Shown here piece by piece: positions 12,701 through 23,682 of a DNA stretch of 64,000 bases (positions are counted from its first letter, which is position 1; each line of letters opens with the position of its first letter). Source of the stretch: Mixophyes australis (taxonomy: Eukaryota; Chordata; Amphibia; Anura; Limnodynastidae); the NCBI GenBank assembly GCA_036250195.1, contig JAVHZZ010000004.1, positions 255,192,728-255,256,727 on the forward strand. Reading direction: 5' to 3'. The notes beneath the pieces are model-generated. The model was not told the origin of the DNA and did not search any database. It worked only from the letters and a program-made list of their open reading frames with translations. The translations under genes and the position numbers were made by a program.

Positions 12701-14810
12701 CATTTGCACCCATTATAGGGCAGGTGTAAATGCCGATTGATAGTGGTGACTGGCACGCCATAGTCTTTTAATTAAAGCGTACAGGTATTTGTCAATAGCA
12801 ATCACAGAACAACTGTATGCAACTAGGATATACTATAAAAACACATTGTATGTATGATACGCATTGAAATACTTAAAGAGAGAGGCATCCTCTCAGTGTT
12901 ACTCACAGAAATGAATTACTTCAATTTGGTACGATTAGATTTAGCACTTTGAAGGTGGAATGAAAAGAACCCATGTGAACGCAACATAATGTTAGTAGTG
13001 TCCAGAGAGCTGCAACATTGTAGCAACAAAGTAAAACACAAACCATAGTCCTGGCTGTCTACTACATTCTGTTTTAATGCATAGGAAACGGCTTCAGAGG
13101 GGGGAGGCGGAGGGGGGATAGGATCGAGGGAGCTGTGTGAGAGCTTCCACTACTATCTCTATAAACTGAAAACATGTACGTTAGCTGAAGTATCCAGCCC
13201 CAGTAGTTAGGTTAGGTAAATGTTTCATACACACTTATTTTTCTACCATTAAGCAACACGGATAGTTAAGTGGCAATATTTATTTTTTAAAGAGGCATTA
13301 CAACCGAATCGCTAAATTCTAACTCACCTGCTCCTTCCACATCCCAAATTAGATGTTTAAAGTGTATTCTGCAACAGACCAAATGCATATGTAAGTTAGA
13401 ATGCTGAGAATGTTTTATCAATTTATATACAAGCAGCATAACAGTAATATCCTTCCTTGTCTACGCTGTATTAGCTAACTGACCTGACTGGTGCATGACT
13501 GCAGGAAATGAATCACCTGTTAATATTTAGTTAATTAATTAGGGGAAATTGTGTCGTTGGGACTTAAGGAGTCATATTTATTGTTTCAGTTCTTTACTTT
13601 TTGTATGGAGTAAAATTAAAACTATGTTAACATAGAATCATTTGTGACAGGTTAGAAAGGTAAAAAAAAACTTCCTCTGGAGTGTACCTTGCCTAATATT
13701 ACACAAGAGAATTGTAATGTATGGTGCCACTGGTGAAGAGTTAGGGCTGTAATGTAATCTGAATTGACTGGAAAGTGGTATTATATATTTTTGATAGAAC
13801 AATGTAAGTGAGCTGTAAAAGCAAACTGTAGTAATTGCAGAGAAAAACAAGATAGTATTGTATCATTACAGGAACTGTGCTACACAATCTATAAGTAATA
13901 ATAATAATAGGAAAATATCAAAATATGTGTGATGCAAGTAAGTACGTGACCCTAATTTATTAGAACTGTACGTACAGTGAATTTCTGACATGAAGTCTAG
14001 ACACACCAATCAGGCATGACCAAAAGCCAGTTGTCAACCCTCCCAATAGCTGAACAATAGTATCACCTACTCTGAAATAAAGCCCAGAATCATGCTTCTG
14101 CTATACATATTGTGTACTGTAGATTCAACTGTCTTTCAAAACTTGACTCATCCAGGCAGAATGTTTTCAATACCACACATGATCAGCCGACTGTGCATGA
14201 TGTACCACTTATATTCATATATGTATGGGCAATCTCTGCATATAGCCACATATACATTATTACTGAAAGCCAATTACTGCAGCAGAATCTGAGGCAGTTA
14301 TTATATAATACAGCAAAATCTGAAGCTACCTTAGAGTGTAGCAACAACTGGAGACGCAGTGTTTGTGAAAGCTATTCTTAGAGCTTGCACTGAATGCTAT
14401 TGCATGATATGTAGCACCAATAGTCCACCCTGTATGGAGTAGAAGGAAGTAATAAATCCTGCTCCAGCCATGGCTGTGTTTGTAGAACATTTGTGTACAT
14501 TTGTCCCCAGGCTTGCAAGAAGAGCTGTGCACACTATAAGATCATCAAGAACTGTGGCTGTAGAATGTGGGAGTTCCCGGCTCCTCCTGGGTGCAATGTA
14601 CCTCTGTGCAACATCAGCGAGCCATCTGTCAGTAAGTATACATTCCCAGGACCTATAGCCTCCATGACTCTACTGAGACCCTTCCAACAACCTATGTGTG
14701 TGCTTTCTCTTGCCAGATAACTGTGTGGAGACGTATGAATATAAACTATCCCATGATCAACTGAAATGTCACTGTCCTCTTCAGTGTGAGTGAGTATCAG
14801 CTACTCTTTC

Positions 14811-14854
<44 letters not shown>

Positions 14855-15955
14855 TCCAACTTTACTCAATTTTCTATAGAGGATTTTCTGCAACATGTCA
14901 TTTCCCTAGCATCAAACAAAAAGACATAAGAGCGAATTCAATCCAGCGCGAGGTCCTGTAGGAGCCTCCACAATGACATTCTGTAGTCTGGGATGGAATC
15001 TCTGATCATATTTGATTGTATCTCAAAGGTGCAATCATTGATGAGAAAAGATTTCTCTGCCATAATAATGTTAGTGTGCACAAGGTCCCTACAGGACCTT
15101 GCACTTAATTCAATCAACACCATAATATTTCATATTACCAAAGCATGAATAGCAAATTTGCAGAAGAAAAATTATAAATCCAAGTAAAGAAAATTATTAA
15201 ATCTTACAGACAGCTGATTATGATCTGCCTCATTGTATAATCCATTGTAGGGGCAGAACAATAACTAACACCGCTGCCTTAGGCTGAGTACACACTACAG
15301 AAAGATGTCTCCCGATGCAAACGATTTTACCAATAATTTAAAAAAAAGAAAAGCCCAGATCAGCATGCCGATTCATGTCCACACAGTATACACATTTTAG
15401 ACGACTTACCTTTAAATCTGTGCTCTTCATTTGTCATAAACATCTGCTGAAGTGATCGTGACTCTGCACACTCCATAGAGATCTATGGACACTGCCAGTC
15501 TTCGTTCCATCATTGAACGACATTTGTATTCTGGCTTAAAAATCAAATGAAACAATACAATGTGCTTTGGACCAATAATCGTTCATTGTTGCAGCAAACA
15601 CGCTAATGCGATATCGGGCCGGACAGTTGTTTGTCATGTGACTGGCCCATTAATCGTCTGAAAACCCTGTAGTGTGTACCAAGTCTTAGTGCTGCTGCCA
15701 AGGTGTCTATTTGTACCAGGGCACTCTCTGTATGGAGTTTCTATGTCCTCCCTGTTTTTGCTGGGTTTCATCCAGGTGCTCCAGATTCCTCCTACAGTCC
15801 AAAATGATATACTAGTAGGTTAATAGACTTTTGATTAAATGAACCCATTTGTTTGGTAGAGGACAGTAAATTCGACTTGAGAAAGGACTGATGTGAATGA
15901 TTAAACATCCTCTGTAAAAAACTGCCTAACATGTTGGAGTTATATATAAACAATG

Positions 15956-15991
<36 letters not shown>

Positions 15992-18336
15992 GTAGTAAAC
16001 TATTATTTACATGACAGACTAACAATGTTACATTTACAAAGATAGCACATTGTGTTTCTATTGCCAGGGAAGAAAATTTTGAACTCACACTCTCTTCATC
16101 CCAATGGCCGAGCAGTACATACTTGGTAAGTTCTGCTATATAAGACATAATCCCAAATAACTATACAGTGCAGTGCCTTATAACCTGTTCGTAAAGCAGC
16201 AATCTCATGAAAAAAAACTAGGTTTTTTTTTAACATTACTCACTGTGGCAGGCTATAAGAAGAATGTTGGTATTTACCATTTTCCCTTTTTTCCCTTCTG
16301 CTATTAATTCTAGTATAAAAGAAACATTGTATTAGAGTGACCTGCTCTTCTATCACAAGCAGCAATGTAAACCATATGTTATCCTCCAAAAACCAATATC
16401 CACTATAACAAAACACAAATTAGGTGTAAATAGTTCTCTGAAATAGGATTTTTTTTTTCATGAGCGCTATTTACACCTAATTTGTGTTTTTTTTTATTAA
16501 TGCTATTAGGCTGCTACTGATTATTTATGATTTGGACTACCATGGCTACCACAGTCATGTGGTACATGATATAGTTAGCAGAGATATTTTGGAACACCCC
16601 TCTAAGCTCTGTCTGCACTGAGACATCCTCCTTTTTCCCTCTCTGACATCACATGAATGCTGAGAACTGTGAGCCTGTGTCTGTGCATCAGGAGTTGTGT
16701 CTGGTGGCTATTTTGTTTGTTCTCAATTGTACAGCGCTACAGAATTTGCTGGCGCTAAATAAATAAATTATGATGATGATGATATGTTGTTAAGCAGCAC
16801 ATAACATTTAAATAAACCTCATATGTCATCTGTACCTTTTTTTTAAAGCCATTAATTATTTCTAAATTATGCGGAAAGATATGGAAAAATCCACCAAAAT
16901 GTAAATCTTACAGCACTTTGGACACACATGTACATAAAGCACAGATACATATATATATAGTTGTGCATGCCTAAAGTCCTAAACTTGTAATTATATATCT
17001 AATAGATTCAATTATGTGGTAGATTATGTTGTAGGTCGGAGGCCACATTTCACATGTGTACTGTGTTTATACGCATTATTCGCAGCGTATCGCCATTTAC
17101 GCTTTTTAATGAATCAGGCTCCATGTTGAGTCTATTATGGTGTTATACTAGCAACTTAATTAGCAATTGAATTATCTTTGTTAATAGCTCACATAAAGCT
17201 TAAAGTCAGTTTAATTGTATATTTATTTATTTTCGCTTGATATTTGTCAACTGAAAAGACTTATAGATGAATTATAATAATATACTTATTATAGGACTTC
17301 AGCATTTTACTATGAAAGTGTTATTAAGTTTGATTGTAGCACAATTCAGAACACTCAACGAATACGTAATGGAGTCGCATTCCCTTTAGCATGGGTGCTT
17401 GTACCGAAGATTCACCAGCCCCGTTCCTATTCCTTACAATTACAGTGACCAAATTTCCATCAGAATAAAAAGGCTTTATTATACTGTCCTTATATACAAA
17501 AGTTACAAAATCATAAAGATAGTAAAAATAGCACATTTTTGTATCCAAACAGATACTTTATCTAGCTATAGAAGTAAAATATTTACTATTAAATACACTG
17601 AAAATAATAGTATACAAAACAATAAAAATAATAAATAATTACTAAAGCATTTTAATTCAGTGGAAGTTCTGAAACACTTAAACTATTAGGAATACTGTCA
17701 TTTTTTCTGTATTTGCCTCCTCCAGAGGCCTCACAGTAATATTTAATTTGCCTCACTTGTGCCAATACGTGCCAGTTGGCCTGATATCACAGGTGGAGCA
17801 GCCCCCAAACCAGTGCAATGCTCATAAATGATTTATCTCAGTCAAATGGTTATGAGGCTTGTGGGCTGTTATTTTCCAATAATACAGATCAACAGTCACT
17901 CAACCTCTTCACCGAATGGCCCCATCTACTGTGCAAAATTGGGAAACCCTCATTAGGCCACATTGGACCACATTGGACAGTGATCCTGTTCTTCACTGCT
18001 GTGGTCCCCTTTATGTATGCTTGATAATCACACTACAATAGCTTAGGGAGTAGCTCAGAGACAATGGGTGTGGGATATTATATAATTGTGGCCTGACCAG
18101 GGTCCTAATACAGAAAATATAAAGAACAGTCATGTATAATAAGAACATATTATAAAATATATTTCATTTTTAATTTGTTAGGACTATTTCTCAAAGCGTC
18201 TACAAACCAGTCGAGGAGACCATGACATGCAAACTATTAGGTAAGCCTGAATTCATACACATATATATATTGTCAAACTGGGGAATATTTGGTGGTTCAC
18301 CATACTGCCACTTCATTGTAAAATTATTAAATTCCA

Positions 18337-18397
<61 letters not shown>

Positions 18398-19239
18398 ACG
18401 GGGATACTCTGCACTCTACAAACACATAATTAATGCTATATCAAGTACTGTTTTATATTAAAAGCAGGGAATGTTAGTTCCACATATTGCAATATATGTT
18501 TAAGCTGACCAACTCACGCCAAAGTCTTCCCATTCTGGTCAGTCCTAACATGATTAAATGCTTTGCTATTTTATCTGGGCTTAAGGCTTACCTGCACCAT
18601 TCTTTACCTAATGTAAATAATGGGGTGCAAGAGTCATTGGTCAGCTTAAACATATATTGCAATATGTGGAACTAACATTCCCTGTTTTTAATATAGAACA
18701 GTACTTGATATAGCATTAATTATGTGTTTGGAGAGTGCAGAGTATCCCTGTTTTCTTGTCTATACAATGTGGGCAACCCCCTCTTGCACCCCAGTCTGTA
18801 CATGGTGAGTGCAGAGGACCTATGTCTGTTTTTGTTTATACAATGTAAGTCCCATGACTCTTGCACCCCATTCTTTACATTAATTAATTCCAACTTGTGT
18901 CAGGTGAGTCCCAGGTCTCCCATGGCTGCTAGTGCTAGGGAAAGACTTGCCTTTAAAAGCTGTGTGCAGGTAAGCCTTAAGCCCAGATAAAATAGCATAG
19001 CATTTGATCATGTTAGGACTGACCAGAATGGGAAGACTTTGGCGTGAGTTGGTCAGCCTAAACATATATTGCAATATGTGGAACTAACATTCCCTGTGTT
19101 TTATATAGAACAGTACACAGTACTTGATATAGCATTAATTATGTGTTTGGAGAGTGCAAAGTATCCCTGTTTTCTTGTCTATACAATGTGGGCAACCCCC
19201 TCATCTGTACATGGTGAGTGCAGGGGACCTATGTCTGTT

Positions 19240-19270
<31 letters not shown>

Positions 19271-21505
19271 GTGTGTGTGTGTGTGTATATCAATTCTCGA
19301 CCATGGCCTTATCTGTAAGGAGTTTGTTTACGTGGGTTTCCTCCGGGTGTACAGCTGAAAGCACCCACAAAAGATACGTCTCCTAGAGACCTTTCTGTAT
19401 TTGCTTTCAACTCAAAATAGCATGTAAAGAATGTGAAGACGCATTTACATTGCTAGGCTCACCCACTACCTCCCCGTTCTACCTCTCTAAGCATGGAGAA
19501 GCGCAACGGGGAGATCGGTCTCTGTCGGAGTGCAAACTGAGAGGATGTTTGGTCAAAAGTGTGTTTTGCGCTGATCAGAAGGACTTGCCTAAATTAGGTC
19601 CAGGGTCTCCTAAATCATCAGTCACTTCACAGAAATTGATGCTGAAAAATAACATTTGTCTAGCAGACAGTGCTACCTAATGTTACAGATGACATCACAG
19701 GGCACGCATAGAACAATATCCACAGTCACTATCACCAGACACTCCTATATATCACAGACCTTATTGATTTACAATACCAATTTTTATTCCATACATCCAG
19801 CTTCTAAGCATAACACTTTGCTTCTATTTTGCACAAATCACACAACAAAAACAAAAAAAAGACTACTGTAGGTTTCAATTAATTATGTAAATCACATCAG
19901 ACTTGATTTATCTGTGACCTCAATATCCCATAAAATATACAAAGTATTTAATATAAGACATTTCTGTAAGCAGCACACTTAGAAAATATATTAAGAATAA
20001 CAATCACTGACAGATTTATAGACTGTCTCCCCTCGCAGTGTTTTGGCTACATAGAATGTATTAATAAAGGCATTTGGCACCGACAGAGAGAGACAGAAGA
20101 AATGATGCATTGTACAAAAGATATTTCTATTGTGTTTATACATGAATCATTTCTACATTGGTGTCAGTTCTATGGCAGAGTGCAGATGAAGGGACACTGA
20201 GGCATTTAGAAGACGGTGAAGATATACAGTTAGGTGGAGCATGGGAATATGTATATCTACTTGGTAATGACATACAACCATTAAAAAATGTTAATACAAA
20301 CCTACCTGCTAGTTGCATTGCAAGGTGTAGATTATTTTATTTCAGTTTTAAGTAACATCGCAGCTACCAATTTACCATATAACCCATGGTTTACTGAAAA
20401 TGTATTTTAAACATGAACAAAAACATGTATAAATAGGGTATAGTTCCATGTATGTGCTATGGGCATGCTAATTATTTTCTTTTTCTTTGTCAGAGACAAT
20501 GTGGTAAAGGTTGTCGTTTATTACCAGCAGCTAAATTATGAGCTGATAGAAGAAGTTGCTTCTATGCAGGTAAGATTCAGGACCTCGGAATACTATAGAA
20601 GTAATCACTGCTAAACATCTATAGACTATACATGGAAAGGATCACATTAAATGTTTACAATTATGTACATTCTATTCCTTTAGGTTAAATGTTATTTATA
20701 TTAAAATATGCTTACAAAAGTTCAGTGTCATCTCTCCTGTAAAGTAAATTAAGTTACTGTAAAAAAATATATTGTTACTATGTCTACATAGATTCATCCA
20801 CTCCATCTTCTTGCCAGACAGGGAGACATTACCTGTGTTGGATAGTTGTGTTGGATAGTTGGAACTAGTGAACCATGCAGGTTCCAGAAATGGGACCCCT
20901 CTATGTAGATAAGTGTGTTGAGGAAGTTATGGCTCTAGGATTGAACTGTTTCATAAAATAAGCAATAAGATAAAGCACTATACGCCAATATGTTCTGAAT
21001 ATGTCAAATGTTTTATTGCCTTTCCTATTGTTTTTTGTTGGCCTAAAGAGTGGAGGGGATTAATGTTTACATTGGGAGTAATGCATCTTAGAATTCCATT
21101 CACAACAAAATACTTTATTTCAGCTAGGGCATAATAAACAGTAAATAGGAATACAGAATAGCAGTACAGAATACTCAGTATCTAGTACCTAGTTTATTTA
21201 ATGTCCATTTTTTTCTTTCTGACCTGTAGCTTGTGGACCTGTTTTCCAGTATTGGTGGTCTGGTGGGTCTTTGGATTGGGGTCTCAGTTTGCACAGTGGC
21301 TGAGTTTCTAGAGCTTATTGTGAATTTATTGACATTTATCATTGTTCAAATTCCAAAACATAAAGAAGAGTCACCAGAGAACCCATATACAATCCCAAAC
21401 TGTCAGTCAGATCTAAGCTCCCCTGTGCTTCCTGTTGACCACTGCCTCCTATGGGATTCAGCTGACGATGTCTCCAGTCTGCTCAGAAGCAAATGCAGAA
21501 GATAA
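6286..21505 (+). CDS. DEG/ENaC-family sodium channel subunit (10 exons, 516 aa)
   Basis: Joining 6286-6782, 8341-8462, 8750-8913, 11282-11386, 14511-14631, 14717-14789, 16068-16125, 18182-18240, 20494-20569 and 21230-21505 gives 1551 nt in one frame with a final TAA. Every intron is GT-AG. The product has the full family layout: a short cytoplasmic N-terminus with the gating His-Gly at 23-24, TM1 at about 38-60, FPAITLCN at 81-88, GNCYTFN at 177-183, HGQ at 234-236, a cysteine-rich stretch with CGC at 311-313, CHCPLQC at 354-360, SQWPS at 372-376, and TM2 at about 434-466 with Gly-Val-Ser at 442-444 as selectivity filter. Family members form trimeric Na+ channels of the plasma membrane. HGQ and the WPS motif favour an SCNN1-like (ENaC) origin, while the total length is closer to ASICs. 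There is no C-terminal PPxY motif. No internal stop or frameshift was found, so it is probably functional. Confidence 0.92.
6783..8340 (+). other. Intron 1
   Basis: GTCAGT...TTTCAG, 1558 bp. An inverted repeat CTCTCCCCCC/GGGGGGAGAG lies at 7632-7671. No other element or gene was recognised; short frames inside are unsupported. Confidence 0.7.
8341..8462 (+). CDS. Channel gene exon 2
   Basis: Encodes residues 166-206 plus one base. It carries the family signature GNCYTFN (177-183) and a sequon at N198. The acceptor is TGTGTTTCAG and the donor TATG|GTGATT, confirmed because the split Gly codon joins exon 3 into GLTMELFIEQ, as expected for the family. Confidence 0.9.
8750..8913 (+). CDS. Channel gene exon 3
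   Basis: Encodes residues 207-261, including LRVVLHGQ (229-236) and VPPGQES, matching the ENaC beta-ball/palm segment around HGQDEP. The acceptor is CCTGACAG and the donor GAAG|GTAGGA; the exon ends in phase 0. Confidence 0.9.
8914..11281 (+). other. Intron 3
   Basis: GTAGGA...CTACAG, 2368 bp. It holds a possible Harbinger-type MITE at about 10323-10915 (listed separately). The rest is AT-rich without recognised features. Confidence 0.7.
10323..10915. mobile_element. Possible Harbinger-type MITE
   Basis: The left end GGGCCTGATTCATCTTC resembles Harbinger-type terminal repeats common in frog-like genomes. A degraded inverted counterpart GATGAATCATCCCC lies near 10899-10913. The interior has no ORF. 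The call rests mainly on the left end. Confidence 0.35.
11282..11386 (+). CDS. Channel gene exon 4
   Basis: Encodes residues 262-296, including a WCSSGHD turn whose cysteine starts the ordered disulfide region of the thumb. The acceptor is TTTCTACAG and the donor GAGAG|GTGAGT; both edges are phase 0. Confidence 0.88.
11740..12290. mobile_element. Large foldback element with a MITE inside it (intron 4)
   Basis: The left arm (about 11747-11900) and right arm (about 12135-12285) are inverted copies about 150 bp long. Both contain CACTGTCAGGTTCATTTA, CATATGCATCAATCTTT-like and CTTATAACTGATTTAATGAT strings. The centre (11960-12125) is a complete copy of the TTTGCTAAAC/GTTGCCTATAGCAACC MITE family. 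No transposase is present. Confidence 0.75.
11960..12125. mobile_element. Foldback MITE, copy 2, nested
   Basis: Ends GTAGATTTACTAAACCTTCT and AGAAGGTTTAGTAAA are inverted. The inner arm TCTGATTGGTTGCTATGGGC matches the copy at 5.4 kb, but the terminal bases have drifted. It sits between the arms of a larger foldback element. Confidence 0.65.
12300..14092 (+). other. Distal intron 4
   Basis: Mostly unique-looking AT-rich DNA. A segment at 12480-12700 rich in short CG-containing words could be a degraded MITE. No coding segment was recognised. Confidence 0.4.
14511..14631 (+). CDS. Channel gene exon 5
   Basis: Encodes residues 297-336 plus one base. It contains the thumb signature C298-x3-C302...C311-G-C313, GCNVPLC (323-329) and a sequon at N330. 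The acceptor is TTGTCCCCAG and the donor GTCA|GTAAGT. Confidence 0.92.
14717..14789 (+). CDS. Channel gene exon 6
   Basis: Encodes residues 337-360 plus two bases. The cysteine cluster C354-x-C356-P-x-x-C360 is the family CPxxC motif closing the thumb. The acceptor is TTGCCAG and the donor TGTGA|GTGAGT. Confidence 0.9.
14817..14851. repeat. (TA)n microsatellite
   Basis: A pure TA dinucleotide run of about 35 bp in intron 6. Confidence 0.95.
15240..15992 (+). repeat. L2/CR1-type 3' end split by a MITE, with (TAA)n tail
   Basis: The segments 15250-15282 and 15684-15990 together read as the conserved 3' end of an L2-type LINE or dependent SINE: AACACCGCTGCCTTAG, then GGAGTTTCTATGTCCTCCCT, GGGTTTCATCCAGGTGCTCC, CCTCCTACAGTCCAAAATGA and CTAGTAGGTTAATAG. 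It ends in a TAA trinucleotide array at 15954-15992. The 400-bp interruption is a foldback element with a CTTAG duplication on both sides. Confidence 0.75.
15283..15683. mobile_element. MITE inserted in the LINE tail
   Basis: The ends GCTGAGTACACACTACAG and CTGTAGTGTGTACCAAGT are imperfect inverted repeats, and CTTAG is found on both sides (15278-15282, 15684-15688). No ORF is present. The termini look like those of hAT- or Harbinger-dependent MITEs; the superfamily is not settled. Confidence 0.7.
16068..16125 (+). CDS. Channel gene exon 7
   Basis: Encodes residues 361-380 with LSSSQWPSS (369-377). The WPS triplet is typical of ENaC, FaNaC and degenerin subunits rather than ASICs. The acceptor is TATTGCCAG and the donor CTTG|GTAAGT. 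Confidence 0.88.
16410..16495. repeat. Inverted repeat
   Basis: AACACAAATTAGGTGTAAAT and ATTTACACCTAATTTGTGTT form a perfect 20-bp-plus stem with a 30-bp loop in intron 7. Probably a MITE end or small foldback. Confidence 0.7.
16725..16786 (+). repeat. L2/CR1-type 3' terminus with (GAT)n tail
   Basis: GTACAGCGCTACAGAATTTG followed by CTGGCGCTAAATAAATAAAT and a GATGATGATGAT tail is the widely shared 3' terminus of L2-type LINEs in fish and amphibians. Only the end is present, as expected for 5' truncation. Confidence 0.7.
16860..18170 (+). other. Distal intron 7
   Basis: AT-rich DNA. A probable Harbinger-type MITE end (TTTTTAATGAATCAGGCTCC) lies at 17103-17122. Short frames at 17324-18024 have no domain and are probably chance. 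Confidence 0.4.
18182..18240 (+). CDS. Channel gene exon 8
   Basis: Encodes residues 381-399 plus two bases; it starts DYFSKRLQ and is strongly charged. The acceptor is TTTGTTAG and the donor TTAG|GTAAGC. Correct phase on both sides supports the exon although the sequence itself is less conserved. Confidence 0.82.
18341..18393. repeat. (TA)n microsatellite
   Basis: A pure TA run of about 53 bp immediately left of the foldback element in intron 8. Confidence 0.95.
18397..19210. mobile_element. Foldback element with duplicated arm (intron 8)
   Basis: The left arm 18397-18506 and right arm about 18640-18765 are inverted copies (for example GGGATACTCTGCACTCTACA against its near-complement ending at 18750, and CATATTGCAATATATGTTTA). 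A further right-arm copy lies at about 18965-19200, repeating TGGTCAG...CATATATTGCAATATGTGGA and TACTTGATATAGCATTAATT. The triple-arm arrangement suggests a duplication within the element. No transposase was recognised. Confidence 0.7.
19238..19290. repeat. (TA)n/(TG)n microsatellite
   Basis: A TA run grading into GTGTGTGTGT and back to TATA, at the right edge of the foldback element. Confidence 0.95.
19300..20480 (+). other. Distal intron 8
   Basis: AT-rich DNA with one segment (19290-19390) resembling the L2-like GTGGGTTTCCTCCGGGTG string at 19334-19351. No exon-like segment was recognised. Confidence 0.4.
20494..20569 (+). CDS. Channel gene exon 9
   Basis: Encodes residues 400-425. NVVKVVVYYQQLNYE is the strand leading into TM2, matching the ENaC NLVKINIFFKELNY segment. 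The acceptor is TTTGTCAG and the donor GCAG|GTAAGA; it ends in phase 0. Confidence 0.9.
20570..21229 (+). other. Intron 9
   Basis: GTAAGA...CTGTAG, 660 bp. No element or coding segment was recognised inside. Confidence 0.75.
21230..21505 (+). CDS. Channel gene exon 10 (last)
   Basis: Encodes residues 426-516 and TAA. IGGLVGLWIGVSVCTVAEFLE includes the degenerin position (G435) and the Gly-Val-Ser filter (442-444) before TM2. The cytoplasmic tail of about 50 residues has PENPY rather than the PPxY motif that recruits NEDD4-type ligases to ENaC. The acceptor is GACCTGTAG. Confidence 0.92.
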   Translation, partial: LVDLFSSIGGLVGLWIGVSVCTVAEFLELIVNLLTFIIVQIPKHKEESPENPYTIPNCQSDLSSPVLPVDHCLLWDSADDVSSLLRSKCRR

Positions 21506-21655
21506 TCAGTACTTGTCTAACCTGTATCAGAGCTGTGATTCAGTGAGTACAAATATCAGTAGAAATGGGATTTTGAATTTAATGGGTATTTAATAGACTT
21601 ACAGTAGAGCTGTTAGAGTTGCAATGGAAGCATTTTACAATGAGTAGCATAGCAT

Positions 21656-21661
21656 AATAAA
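21656..21661 (+). terminator. Candidate polyadenylation signal
   Basis: AATAAA about 150 bp after the stop codon. It is the first AATAAA after the CDS, but it lies at the edge of a MITE and further AATAAA motifs follow, so the true 3' end is uncertain. Confidence 0.35.
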
Positions 21662-21665
21662 CACA

Positions 21666-21990
21666 CTGCACCTGAGTCATTAAGGAGAGCAAAGCATAAA
21701 AAAGGAGTAGCTCTGCACCTGGGCAAAACCATGTTGCATTGGAGAAGGAGGTAAATTTAAAATGTGAGGACAGATTTATAATTGAGATCGTACATGTCCT
21801 AGACCAACCATATATTTCAGTTTAAAAAAAAGCTATCAAGTATTTGTGTGCTAGATGAAAAAACGCCAGAATTTAACTTATGTGCAAAATAATAAACTAA
21901 TTTACATCCCTTGCTTTGTAACATGGTTTGTCCCAGAGAACATTTACTCCTTATTTTTGCCTTACTTTCCTTAATGACTCAGGCCCACTG
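21666..21990. mobile_element. Harbinger-type MITE
   Basis: The ends CACCTGAGTCATTAAGGAGA and CTTTCCTTAATGACTCAGGC are inverted. The right half, with ATAATAAACTAATTTACATC and CCTTGCTTTGTAACATGG, recurs at 28.03-28.57 kb, where it is split by another MITE. No ORF. Confidence 0.7.
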
Positions 21991-22084
21991 CACTTAATAT
22001 TTACTTCAGAAGATGAAAAGTAATAAATGAGAAATTATTACCCAAAAATTCTTTAGATTTTTCAATATTTAAAAAAAAAAATAT

Positions 22085-22180
22085 GTGTCACCCAAGCTAT
22101 GGGTTTGAAAAAGTGGAGATGTTGCCTATAGCAACCAGTCAGATTCTAGCTGTCATTTTGTAGAATGTACTAAATAAATG
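22085..22180. mobile_element. MITE arm (TTTGCTAAACTGC family), copy 3
   Basis: GTTTGAAAAAGTGGAGATGT, TGCCTATAGCAACCAGTCAG and TAGAATGTACTAAATAAATG match one arm of the complete copy at 5.4 kb. The second arm is missing. Confidence 0.7.
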
Positions 22181-22189
22181 ATAATGAAA

Positions 22190-23680
22190 CTCATAATGAA
22201 GGATTTATTACAACACACATATCTATACAACAAGCAATAACCCTTGCACCATTGGCCCTTTTTAAGTTTATAGACATTTGGATTTAGTTACCTACTGGAT
22301 TATTTGTAGATCTCCTGGATTGAGAGATCAGACTAAGCTACAGGAATTGCACTCACCAGACTGCAATGTGGGTGGAGATCACATCATTATACACCCAGCC
22401 AATACCACTTGATGACCGAATGGCATCATGAAGGGATGTGAGGACATCATTTGTGTCCTTATATGCCTTGCCATGTCATGTCCACTTCTTCTTTTTTTAC
22501 CTCGCCTCCACATCACATGAAGTGAAAATATAAAAAGTTGTCAAGTATGATTTAGGAACTTATGTAGTCTCTGGGTTGAAGCTGCCTGCTCAGACCAGAC
22601 AAAGGTCGGCAAGGGCAAATGCCTGCCAGGGTTTCCTTCATGCTGTGATACGTGCAAATGGCAGCACATAGACACTATTACCACCAACTATGTTTCTGTG
22701 TGGATATTGACTTGTGTTACTCGCCTACACAAGAAAGTATACAGCAGATTATCCATAAAAGCTTCAGAAGAACAGCTGCTGGACTATCATACATTACTGT
22801 GCTATTCTAACACATTAACCCTGTGGTTTGTGCTGCTGTACCCGGGGCCATATGTAGTTCTTGTGCTAGCCCCCAGGCCAAAAGTTTCCAGCTACCCTGC
22901 TCATCCTATTTTTATTCCATCATAACTAAATGTATTTTTCTTTTCATTCATTTTCATATATTAAGATGTTTGAATCAAATTACTGTAGAAGATAAATAAA
23001 TAACTGTAAAGGATAACAAATAAAGTATTTATCATTCTGCCTTTGTGATTACTCAGCCATTTGCCACAACATTTATCAGTTGCTTCTCCTGACAGAGTGC
23101 CAAGTGTTTTATTTATTCAAAATATAAAATATTTACAGGTCTCAGATACAATGCTATGCATGCTTATTTCACTTTTTTTTGCCAGTTTGATACTACTGCC
23201 AACAGAAATAGTTTCAGTGTAACCTAAATCTAATCCAAGTCTAAATCAACTTGAAACAAGGCAGGTTCTAATGTTGTATATACAGTTTTTATAGATATTG
23301 TGCAGGTCACCCATTAGATTAGTAACTGCAGTACTAACACGGAATTATCTAATTTAGACATTTATGTGTAGTTGTGGATCTATAATTTTATATTGTATAA
23401 TTGGTCAACAATGAAAAATGGGAACATTTACAGGGACACATCTCTAAATCCTAGGACTTCCCCTGAAAATTTGGGACAGTTGGCAACATATTGATAATGC
23501 CACGGGATGTGGGGGAGGGAATGCAATGAATTGTAAGAGATTGGTAGTACCCTCTCCATAAACCCCACAAAGTCCTCCAAACATATTCCTGCGCTTCAGC
23601 TCCAGTGTTCACAGAAGCATGTACTGTAGTGTTCTGTCTGCATGTTACAATTCGTATGAGACTGGAATGTACCTGCTGGT
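22190..23680. other. No gene seen
   Basis: AT-rich intergenic DNA. A short frame at 22698-22925 has no domain. No array or terminal repeat was recognised. Confidence 0.4.
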
Positions 23681-23682
23681 GT

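Noticed and set aside
15792..16148. 118-codon minus-strand frame with a long leucine run
   Set aside because: The leucine run is the (TAA)n microsatellite, and the frame covers a LINE tail and exon 7 of the channel on the other strand.
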